NCBI GenBank assembly: GCA_001017865.1
Contig: LATQ01000164.1
Location: forward strand, 1 to 7,309
Reading direction: 5' to 3'
Length of the DNA stretch: 7,309 bases
Source of the DNA: Rhodococcus sp. IITR03
GTDB lineage: Bacteria > Actinomycetota > Actinomycetes > Mycobacteriales > Mycobacteriaceae
Part shown: in pieces, positions 1-6,895 of the stretch
Position numbering within the stretch: position 1 is the first letter of the stretch
Layout: each line of letters begins with the position of its first letter
Position numbers and translations under genes: made by a program
Notes under the pieces: model-generated
Database searches by the model: none
The model's input: only the letters and a program-made list of their open reading frames with translations
Told to the model about the DNA's origin: nothing

Positions 1-320
1 GCTGCCGGCCGCCGCGCCGCGCTGGTGACCGCCGCCGCGTCGAAGGATGAGCCGGTTTCGGTGATCGTCGACCTCGCCGGCGAGACCGGTGGCAACTGCG
101 AACTCACCGAGCGGGGCAGACCGTCGTCAAGCACGACGTCACCATCTGCTCGCCGCTCAACCTGCCCGCGACGATGCCGGAGCATGCCTCCGAGCTCTAC
201 TCGAAGAACGTGTACGCGCTGATCGAGCTGCTGCTCGACGAGTCCGGTGCCCTGGCCCCGGACTTCTCGGACGAGATCCTCGCGGCTGCCTGCGTGACGC
301 GTTCGAAGGAGAACTCCTAG
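1..320 (+). CDS. pntAA: NAD(P) transhydrogenase alpha subunit 1 (NAD-binding), C-terminal part
   Basis: This is the 3' end of the gene for the soluble NAD(H)-binding subunit (domain I) of proton-translocating transhydrogenase, which passes hydride between NADH and NADP+ at the inner face of the membrane. The start lies outside the window. The reading gives VIVDLAGETGGNCELTE, then after a one-base frame jump near 112 (GAG C-G GGG CAG) gives QTVVKHDVTICSPLNLPATM and MPEHASELYSKNVYALIELL, ending in a TAG at 318-320. The VDLA-E-GGNCE and NLP-TMP-HASELY-KN blocks are family hallmarks. Bases 1-60 also read slightly off the expected family sequence (around VTAAA-S-V), suggesting further small losses. 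The stop is immediately followed by the pntAB ATG with no gap. Identity is firm; the exact reading frame of the first 110 bases is less so. Confidence 0.9.
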
Positions 321-648
321 ATGTACAACGAACTACTCGCGAACATCGCGATTCTGGTCCTGGCCGGATTCGTCGGTTTCGCCGTCATCTCCAAGGTGCC
401 GAACACGCTGCACACGCCGCTGATGTCGGGCACCAACGCGATCCACGGCATCGTCGTGCTCGGCGCACTCGTCGTGCTCGGTCATCTCCCCGGTGATGCC
501 CACTGGGGCATCAAGATCATCCTGTTCGTCGCTCTGGTCTTCGGCACCCTGAACGTCGTCGGTGGCTTCGTCGTCACCGACCGCATGCTCGGGATGTTCA
601 AGCAGCGCAAGGACTCCCCGGCTGCACAGAAGAAGGGGCTGACGCCTG

Positions 649-649
<1 letters not shown>
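321..649 (+). CDS. pntAB: NAD(P) transhydrogenase alpha subunit 2 (small membrane subunit)
   Basis: This is the small membrane subunit of the three-subunit transhydrogenase, forming part of the proton channel (domain II) with PntB. The protein begins MYNELLANIAILVLAGFVGF and shows three likely membrane helices at about residues 7-25, 39-56 and 64-86, ending in a charged tail (DRMLGMFKQRKD). A good ribosome site, AAGGAG at 306-311, lies 9 bases before the ATG inside the end of pntAA. Read literally, the frame runs on to 1223 in the wrong frame of pntB. One missing base in the GGGG run at 635-638 would instead give KKGADA and a TGA at 647-649, overlapping the pntB ATG as TGATG. That gives about 109 residues, normal for this subunit. 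The end position is therefore inferred; the identity is firm. Confidence 0.9.
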
Positions 650-2072
<1,423 letters not shown>

Positions 2073-2099
2073 GCCTTCCGGACCTGTCGCTGCTCCCTT

Positions 2100-2131
2100 A
2101 CGGCGCCCACGCGGATCACCGCGTGCGCCGT
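2100..2131. terminator. Stem-loop between convergent pntB and E2 genes, probable two-way terminator
   Basis: Left arm ACGGCGC-CC-ACGCGG (2100-2114), loop ATCA, right arm CCGCGTGCGCCGT (2119-2131). The arms pair over 13 base pairs with only a CC bulge. It sits 28 bases after the pntB stop and 25 bases after the E2 stop on the other strand. There is no T tract on either side, as is common for terminators in high-GC actinobacteria. Function is inferred from position and stability. Confidence 0.7.
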
Positions 2132-2155
2132 CGGCGTCAGGGCGGCCACGCTCAC

Positions 2156-3496
2156 CTAGTTGTCGGCAACGAGCATGGGCACGGGATCGCCGAGGAAAGC
2201 GCCGATCGTCGCGTGCCGTCCCGCCTGCTCCCCGTCGACGAGCCGATGATCGAACGACAGCGACAACGTGACCACTTTGCGGATCGCAAGAGCACCGTCC
2301 ACCACCCACGGGCGATCGGAGATCGCACCGACGGCGAGGATCGCCGACTCGCCGGGATTGAGGATCGGTGTTCCCCCGTCCACCCCGAACACCCCGACGT
2401 TCGTCACCGAGACCGTCGAACCCGTCAGCTCGGACGGCGTGGAGCGACCCGTCCGCGCGCGGTCGGCGACCTCGGCGATCGACCGGGCCAGGTGCGGCAA
2501 CGACAGGCGCTGGGCCTCCCGGACCACCGGGACCTTCAGGCCGTCGGAGGTCGCGGTGGCGATCCCGAGATGCACGTCGTGATGGAGCACGATCTCACCT
2601 GCGTCGTCGTCCCAGTGCGCGTTGAGCGACGGTTCGGCCGCGATCGCGTGCAACAGCGCGCGGGAGACGATGCTCAGCGCCGTCGGACGGACGCTCGAGC
2701 CGGCGACGCGCGCAGGGTCGACACCAGATCGACGGTGGCAGTCGCGTCGCACGTGAGGAAGACACTCGCGTGCGGGGCGGTGAAGGCGCTGCGGGAGACG
2801 GCCTCGGCGGTCCTCTTGCGCACCCCTCCTACGGGTATCCGCGTGGTCCTCTCGGGGGGAGGGCGCACGGGCGGGTGGGCGTGATTGTCCGGCGGTGGGT
2901 TCCTCGCCGTGCCCGGCGGTGGTTTCCTCGCCGTGCCCGGCGGTGGGTTCTTCGCCGTGCCCGGCGGCGGTGCGCCGCACGTCGTCGCGTGTGATCACCC
3001 CACCTCGGCCGGTGCCCGTCACCGTGTCAAGATCCACCTCGAGGAGGGCTGCGAGTTTGCGTGCGCCGGGCTTCGCGTCGGGTCGTGCAGGTGGGGTGTC
3101 GCCGTCGCTGTCCCGCCCGGTGTCCGCCGAGGTACGGCGGGGTCGTGCGCCTGCTCTGCGGGGCGTCGCCGGGGCCGTAACCGACGAGCACCGACGGTCG
3201 GGACGGGACGCCGCTGTCACCGGTCGGTTCGGCGGGTCCGTCCTCGGTGACGATCCGCAGCAGAGGTGCCCCGACCGGCACCGTCTGCCCTGGTTCGACC
3301 AGCAGTTCCTCGACCGTGCCGGCATAGGGCGACGGCAGTTCACCGTGGCCTTGGCGGTTTCGACCTCCCCGATGACCTGGTTGAGTTCGACGCGATCGCC
3401 GACCGCGACGGCCCACTGCACCCAGTCCGCTTCGGTGAGTCCCTCACCGAGATCCGGGAGACGGAATTCCTGTACTGCACGTGTGGGATTCGTCAT
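2156..3496 (-). CDS. bkdC: 2-oxo acid dehydrogenase E2, dihydrolipoamide acyltransferase (several frame jumps)
   Basis: E2 is the core of the complex: it accepts the acyl group from E1 on a lipoyl lysine and transfers it to CoA. Domains in order: an N-terminal lipoyl domain (FRLPDLGEGLTEADWVQW, with VETAKA placing the lipoyl lysine at residue 49), a Pro/Arg-rich linker, the E3-binding domain (KPGARKLAALLEVDLDTVTG then GRGGVITRDDVR), a second linker with an 8-residue repeat, and the catalytic domain ending in SFDHRLVDGEQAG, whose His and Asp are the acyltransferase catalytic pair (bases 2231-2254). The frame changes near 3341 (to ELPSPYAGTVEELLVEPGQT), back somewhere in 3080-3150, again near 2843 (to RIPVGGVRKRTAEAVSRSAF) and back near 2690 (VRPTALSIVSRALLHAIAAE). 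All domains are present and conserved, so sequence error seems likelier than decay. The ATG lies 9 bases after the E1beta stop, with GAGG at 3504-3507 as ribosome site. The symbol follows the Mycobacterium tuberculosis bkdABC naming. Confidence 0.87.
   Translation of the reverse strand: MTNPTRAVQEFRLPDLGEGLTEADWVQWAVAVGDRVELNQVIGEVETAKATVNCRRPMPARSRNCWSNQGRRCRSGHLCCGSSPRTDPPNRPVTAASRPDRRCSSVTAPATPRRAGARPRRTSADTGRDSDGDTPPARPDAKPGARKLAALLEVDLDTVTGTGRGGVITRDDVRRTAAGHGEEPTAGHGEETTAGHGEEPTAGQSRPPARAPSPREDHADTRRRGAQEDRRGRLPQRLHRPARECLPHVRRDCHRRSGVDPARVAGSSVRPTALSIVSRALLHAIAAEPSLNAHWDDDAGEIVLHHDVHLGIATATSDGLKVPVVREAQRLSLPHLARSIAEVADRARTGRSTPSELTGSTVSVTNVGVFGVDGGTPILNPGESAILAVGAISDRPWVVDGALAIRKVVTLSLSFDHRLVDGEQAGRHATIGAFLGDPVPMLVADN
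2891..2962 (-). repeat. Three tandem 24-bp repeats encoding the GHGEEPTA linker of E2
   Basis: Three head-to-tail 24-base units lie at 2891-2914, 2915-2938 and 2939-2962, differing from each other at only one or two bases, with a partial, diverged fourth unit after 2962. On the minus strand they read GHGEEPTA, GHGEETTA, GHGEEPTA. They fall in the flexible linker between the E3-binding and catalytic domains of E2. Linkers there are usually rich in Ala and Pro; this one is His/Gly/Glu-rich. The near-identical DNA suggests recent duplication, so copy number may vary between strains. Confidence 0.9.
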
Positions 3497-3505
3497 CGCT
3501 GCGCC

Positions 3506-4488
3506 TCACGCTGCGAGTGCGCGGTCGACCGCATCGAGGATGCGATCCGGGTCGGGACGGTGATGGGATTCGAGTTTGGCCGGAGGATAGGGGATGTCGA
3601 ATCCGCCGACCCGCAGGACCGGTGCCTCGAGCTGGTAGAAGCACCGCTCGGTCGTGCGGGCGGCGATCTCGGCGCCGATGCCGCAGAAGACCGGCGCCTC
3701 CTGCACGACGACGAGTCGGCCGGTCCGTCGCACCGAGGCCTCGATCGTGTCGAAGTCGATGGGGGACAGCGACCTCAGATCGACGACCTCGAGCGAATGC
3801 CCTTCCGTCTCGGCGATCTCGGCTGCGCGCAACGCCGTGCCGACCAGCGCACCGAAGGTCACGACCGTCGCGTCGGAACCGGACCGGACGACCCGCGCGG
3901 ATGTGAGCGGGAGGTCGGGGGCGGTGTCCGTGTCGACCTCACCGCGTTCCCAGTAGCGGTGCTTCGGCTCGAGGAAGATCACCGGATCGTCGAGTGCGAC
4001 GGCCTGCTGGATCATCCAGTACGCGTCGGACGGAGTGCTCGGGCTCACGACCCGCAGACCCGCGGTGTGGGTGAAGTACACCTCCGGTGATTCCGAATGG
4101 TGTTCGACCGCACCGATGCCGCCGCCGTAGGGGATCCGGACGGTCAACGGGGCCACCACGGCACCGGCGGTGCGGTAGTGGATCTTCGCGACCTGCGAGA
4201 CGATCTGGTCGAAGGCCGGGTAGACGAAGCCGTCGAACTGGATCTCGCACACGGGCCGATAGCCGCGCAGCGCCATTCCGAAGGCCGTTCCCACGATCCC
4301 GGATTCGGCGAGGGGAGTGTCGATCACGCGGCCCTCACCGAAGTCCTTCTGCAGGGTGTCGGTGATGCGGAAGACGCCGCCGAGTGTGCCGACGTCCTCG
4401 CCCATGATGACGACCTTGGGGTCGTGTTCGAGTGCGCGGCGGAGTCCGGCGTTGAGGCGCCGCCGAGGGTCATCGTCGTGGTGGTCAT
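3506..4488 (-). CDS. bkdB: 2-oxo acid dehydrogenase E1 beta subunit
   Basis: E1beta pairs with E1alpha as an alpha2beta2 thiamine diphosphate enzyme that decarboxylates the 2-oxo acid and loads the acyl group on E2. The reading starts MTTTTMTLGGA; after a one-base jump near 4456 it continues LNAGLRRALEHDPKVVIMGE. Family blocks seen: VIMGEDVGTLGGVFRITDTL, DTPLAESGIVGTAFG (Glu near residue 62 matches the Glu that activates thiamine diphosphate in this family), EIQFDGFVYPAFDQIVSQVA, YGGGIGAVEHHSESPEVYF and FLEPKHRY. With one base restored it has about 327 residues, the normal length. The ATG overlaps the E1alpha stop (ATGA at 4485-4488), and an AGAGGAGGAGG tract at 4496-4506 gives a strong ribosome site. 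The substrate cannot be read from sequence. Branched-chain acids are favoured because actinobacteria normally use the single-chain AceE for pyruvate. Confidence 0.92.
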
Positions 4489-5582
4489 CGTCGCGCCTCC
4501 TCCTCTGCGGGGCCGAAACTCGCCAGATACTCGGCGTAGTCCGCACGTTCCTGTTCGACGAGCGGATGCTCGGTGGCGTAGACGTGGTCGAACAGGGCAT
4601 CGGGTTCGGGGTCGGGCATCTCGAGCGTGCCGCGCCGGAGCCGCATCGCGGCCTCGTCGGCGGCCGACCGGACCTCGTCGAAGAAGTCCTCGTCGGCGTG
4701 CCCCTCGCGTTCGAGCAGTCGGCGCAGCCGATCGATGGGATCGCGTGCCTTCCACTCCTCGAGATCGGCGGGTGTGCGGTAGCGGGTGGGGTCGTCGGAG
4801 GTCGTGTGCGGACCCATACGGTAGGTGAGGGCCTCGATGAAGAACGGGCCGGCACCCTCGCGGGCATGCCGGACGGCACGCCGAGTCACCGCCAGGACCG
4901 CGAGGACGTCGTTGCCGTCGACCTGCACGGCCGGCATCCCGAATCCGGCAGCGCGCCCTGCGAGGGGGACAGGGCTCTGCACGTGGTGGCGCGCTGATCG
5001 CCCAGTGGTTGTTCTGGCAGATGAACACCACGCCGACGCCCCAGCTGACGGAGAAGACCATCGCCTCCGAGATGTCGCCCTGGCTCGTGGCGCCGTCTCC
5101 GAAGTACACGACGGTGGCGATCTCGGCTCCGTCGAGCTTCGCGCCCATCGCGTAACCGGTGGCGTGCAGGCCCTGGGCTCCGACGACGATCGCGGGGTTG
5201 GTGGTGGCGACCGTCTTCGGATCCCATCCGGACAGTCCGCACCCACGCCACAGGCGTGTCATGTCGGCGGGATCGACACCGCGGCACAACGCGACGGCGT
5301 GCTCACGGTAGCTGGTGAAGACGTAGTCGTCGGGCGCGAGTGCCCGGGCGGAGCGACCTGCGCGGCCTCCTGGCCCTGGAGCGGCGCCCAGAGGCCGAGT
5401 TCACCCTGCCGTTGGAGGGCCGTCGCCTCTGCGTCGATGCGTCGCGCGACGACCATGTCGCGGTAGAGCCCGCGCAGTTCGTCGGGGCCGACGTCGGCGA
5501 CGAGTGGGCCGTACTCGGTGTCGAGGACGCGTCGCCCGTCGGGTTGGATCAACTGGACCGGATAGGCGGTCGGTACAACCAT
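4485..5582 (-). CDS. bkdA: 2-oxo acid dehydrogenase E1 alpha subunit
   Basis: This is the first gene of the operon and the thiamine diphosphate-binding partner of E1beta. The sequence opens MVVPTAYPVQLIQPDGRRVL and runs through YRDMVVARRIDAEATALQRQ and GLWAPLQGQEAAQV. A one-base jump near 5355 leads to ALAPDDYVFTSYREHAVALC. The Mg/thiamine diphosphate motif is GDGATSQGD (near residue 162) ending in CQNN (near 191), a classic GDG...NN spacing. A second jump near 5000, equal to two lost bases or one gained, leads to HHVQSPVPLAGRAAGFGMPA, VQVDGNDVLAV, FFIEALTYRMGPHTTSDDP and the TGA at 4485-4487. The corrected length is about 366 residues, typical for bacterial branched-chain E1alpha. The start is backed by a near-perfect ribosome site. 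It is divergent from an Lrp-type regulator, an arrangement known for bkdR and bkdA1 in Pseudomonas putida. A pyruvate-type E1alpha cannot be excluded. Confidence 0.91.
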
Positions 5583-5586
5583 CGGA

Positions 5587-5593
5587 TCACCTC
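5587..5593 (-). promoter_or_regulatory. Strong ribosome binding site of E1 alpha
   Basis: On the minus strand GAGGTGA, continuing as TCC, lies 4 bases before the ATG at 5582. It extends the usual Shine-Dalgarno match into the GGTGATCC part of the 16S rRNA 3' end, which fixes the E1alpha start. Confidence 0.8.
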
Positions 5594-5612
5594 GTCGGTG
5601 CGGATCCGGCGT

Positions 5613-5624
5613 GCCTCGTGAGGC
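5613..5624. repeat. Short dyad in the E1 alpha leader
   Basis: GCCTC-GT-GAGGC, with 5-bp arms and a 2-base centre, lies 31-42 bases upstream of the E1alpha ATG. It could be a second protein site or a small leader hairpin, or could be chance in GC-rich DNA. Confidence 0.4.
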
Positions 5625-5628
5625 CCGA

Positions 5629-5662
5629 CCGGATGATGTGTGCCGTACATCACATCATCCGG
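5629..5662. promoter_or_regulatory. Inverted repeat between bkdA and the Lrp-type regulator, probable operator
   Basis: The arms CCGGATGATGTG (5629-5640) and CACATCATCCGG (5651-5662) are exact reverse complements over 12 bp, separated by TGCCGTACAT. A nested pair, ATGT (5636-5639) and ACAT (5647-5650), shares the region. Its inner edge is 47 bases from the E1alpha ATG and its other edge 85 bases from the regulator ATG, so it could control both divergent promoters. Lrp/AsnC proteins commonly bind imperfect dyads next to their own genes; binding by the neighbouring regulator is inferred. I could not place convincing -10 and -35 boxes. Confidence 0.75.
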
Positions 5663-5715
5663 GCGAATCGCGCGTGCGCAATCGGTCCGCCTCCGACTGT
5701 GCAGAAAGCACGGTT

Positions 5716-5729
5716 TCGGGGTGCCCCGA
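5716..5729. promoter_or_regulatory. Short dyad upstream of the Lrp-type regulator
   Basis: TCGGGG-TG-CCCCGA, with 6-bp perfect arms, ends 18 bases before the regulator ATG. It may be an autoregulatory site or a hairpin that limits translation, but short GC dyads are common in such genomes, so support is weak. Confidence 0.4.
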
Positions 5730-5747
5730 GCTGGCAGACTGCGAAGA

Positions 5748-6236
5748 ATGACCAGTCTGGATGCCACCGATGCGCGTCTGCTCCTCGAGCTCACACGCAC
5801 ACCGCGCGCCACGGGAGTCGAGCTGGCGCAGCGTCTCGGGTTGTCCCGCAACACCGTCCAGGCGCGCCTGGCCCGATGGGAGGCCGAGGGTGTGCTCGCC
5901 TCGTTCGACCGGCGCGTGGATCCCGTCAGCCTGGGCTATCCGCTCGCCGCCTACGTGGCCACCCGGGTCGATCAGCACCGTCTCGACGAGGTCGTCGACG
6001 AACTCGCGCAGATCCCCGAGGTCACCGAGGTCTACGGGCTGACCGGGCAGATCGACCTGTCGGTGAAGGTGGTCGCCCGCGACGCCGACGACCTCTACCG
6101 GCTCGCGGGCCGCATCCTGAAGATCCGCGGCGTCGAACGCACCGACATGTCGTTGGTCATGCAGGACCTCGTCCCGCAGCGCACGTCTCCGCTGCTGGCC
6201 CGGGCGGCCGGGCGCAGCGGAGACGAGACGGCGTAG
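5748..6236 (+). CDS. bkdR: Lrp/AsnC-family transcriptional regulator, likely BkdR
   Basis: This is a DNA-binding regulator of the feast/famine (Lrp/AsnC) family, 162 residues, the normal length, and intact with no frame jump. The N-terminal winged helix-turn-helix covers about residues 4-60: LDATDARLLLELTRTPRATG then VELAQRLGLSRNTVQARLAR, with ARWEAEGVL at the wing. The C-terminal effector/oligomer (RAM) domain covers about 66-145 and contains PLAAYVATRV, IPEVTEVYGLTGQIDLSVKV and GVERTDMSLVM; the G-x-IDL segment is typical of the family. I chose the ATG at 5748 because the family match begins right after it; the frame is open upstream to 5640 but without family sequence. No good ribosome site is visible (only CGAAGA), so translation may be weak or leaderless. 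Its divergent position next to bkdA and the shared inverted repeat make control of the dehydrogenase operon, probably in response to branched-chain amino acids, the best guess. Confidence 0.88.
   Translation: MTSLDATDARLLLELTRTPRATGVELAQRLGLSRNTVQARLARWEAEGVLASFDRRVDPVSLGYPLAAYVATRVDQHRLDEVVDELAQIPEVTEVYGLTGQIDLSVKVVARDADDLYRLAGRILKIRGVERTDMSLVMQDLVPQRTSPLLARAAGRSGDETA
6184..6225. terminator. Large hairpin inside the 3' end of the regulator gene
   Basis: The arms CGTCTCCGCTGC (6184-6195) and GCAGCGGAGACG (6214-6225) pair perfectly over 12 bp, and the 18-base loop holds a further GCCC/GGGC pair (6198-6201 with 6210-6213). It ends 8 bases before the regulator stop codon and 15 bases before the convergent thioesterase stop. 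With only 4 bases between the two genes, this is the only place for a shared terminator. No T tract is present. Confidence 0.6.
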
Positions 6237-6240
6237 AGCG

Positions 6241-6738
6241 TCAGCGGCCCGCGTTCGGGGTGGCCAGCTGTGCGGCGGCCTTGCGGATCTGATCGGGGAT
6301 CGGGACGGGGCGGCGCGTCTGCGGGTCGACGTAGACGTGGACGAACCGGCCGGTCGCGGCGGGGATCAGGGTGTCGTCGGCCTCCCGGAAGATTGCGAGC
6401 GAATAGGTGATCGACTGTGTGCCCAGGCGTTCGACCGCCAGTCCGACCTGCAGGCGGTCGGGGAAGGACAGTTCGGCGAGATAACGGCAGGAGGTCTCGG
6501 CCACGACCCCGATCGCGTCGAGTTCGCGGATGTCGACACCGGTGGTGGAGATGAGCCACCCGTTGACCGCCGAGTCGAAGTACGAGTAGTACGTGACGTT
6601 GTTGACGTGGCCGTAATGGTCGTTGTCGGCCCAGCGCGTCTGCATGGGCCACAACACCGGGAACTGCTCCGGCTCAGGCGGGGCGGCTGGCTCGTCGGTT
6701 GGCGGTTGCTCACGTCTCGACGATAGTGCTCTCGGCAC
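6241..6738 (-). CDS. Hotdog-fold acyl-CoA thioesterase (4HBT/YbgC-FadM type)
   Basis: This is a predicted cytoplasmic thioesterase that hydrolyses acyl-CoA to free acid and CoA. Up to 165 residues, in one open frame. The motif TRWADNDHYGHVNNVTYYSY (from about residue 34) is the signature of the YbgC/FadM-like 4HBT group; the first Asp of ADND (residue 38) aligns with the catalytic Asp of YbgC. Later segments, SCRYLAELSFPDRLQVGLAV and AIFREADDTLIPAATGRFVHV, fit the long helix-sheet layout of the fold. The N-terminal ~25 residues are Pro/Glu-rich and unlike the family. The in-frame start is a GTG at 6736-6738 without a ribosome site. A GTG at 6711-6713 in another frame (VSNRQPT...) would be a good start if one base were missing near 6695. 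Substrate is unknown; being near the branched-chain dehydrogenase makes short or branched acyl-CoA possible. It converges on the regulator gene with 4 bases between stops. Confidence 0.85.
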   Translation of the reverse strand: MPRALSSRREQPPTDEPAAPPEPEQFPVLWPMQTRWADNDHYGHVNNVTYYSYFDSAVNGWLISTTGVDIRELDAIGVVAETSCRYLAELSFPDRLQVGLAVERLGTQSITYSLAIFREADDTLIPAATGRFVHVYVDPQTRRPVPIPDQIRKAAAQLATPNAGR

Positions 6739-6818
6739 GGCAAATCAGACCAACCCCCACGCCAATCCCGAACCGAGACGCAAAACCCTCGAATCGGACG
6801 TGTACAGGGCGTGTTCGC

Positions 6819-6836
6819 CGCTGGGTCGTCCCAGCG
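6819..6836. repeat. Hairpin in the thioesterase/sulfurtransferase gap
   Basis: CGCTGGG-TCGT-CCCAGCG pairs perfectly over 7 bp with a 4-base loop, about 60 bases upstream of the sulfurtransferase ATG. It may be a regulatory dyad or a leader hairpin. The rest of the 157-base gap (6739-6895) holds no gene that I can support; its left part, 6739-6800, is less GC-rich and probably contains promoter elements. Confidence 0.5.
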
Positions 6837-6861
6837 CGCGCGGCGTGTCGCCGCAAAGCCG

Positions 6862-6879
6862 GAACGGCATGTGCCGTTC
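6862..6879. promoter_or_regulatory. Inverted repeat just upstream of the sulfurtransferase start
   Basis: GAACGGCA-TG-TGCCGTTC has 8-bp perfect arms around a TG centre and ends 16 bases before the ATG at 6896. An AGGA ribosome site (6885-6888) follows it. The spacing fits a repressor operator or an RNA hairpin next to the ribosome site. No known regulator site is recognised. Confidence 0.5.
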
Positions 6880-6895
6880 GTGTCAGGATCGGGTC

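Noticed and set aside
2123..2884. A 253-codon plus-strand open frame opposite the E2 catalytic domain.
   Set aside because: Its composition is that of an antisense shadow, and the minus strand shows clear E2 motifs including DHRLVDG.
2891..2962. The three 24-bp units as a CRISPR array or mobile-element repeat.
   Set aside because: The units are directly adjacent with no spacers, and they keep frame as an octapeptide inside E2.
3266..4090. A 274-codon plus-strand open frame opposite E1beta and the start of E2.
   Set aside because: Antisense shadow: the minus strand carries continuous E1beta sequence and no family is recognisable on the plus strand.
5640..5747. A longer N-terminus for the regulator starting at the ATG at 5640.
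   Set aside because: The extra 36 residues are Arg-rich without family match, and would place the operator dyad inside the coding region.
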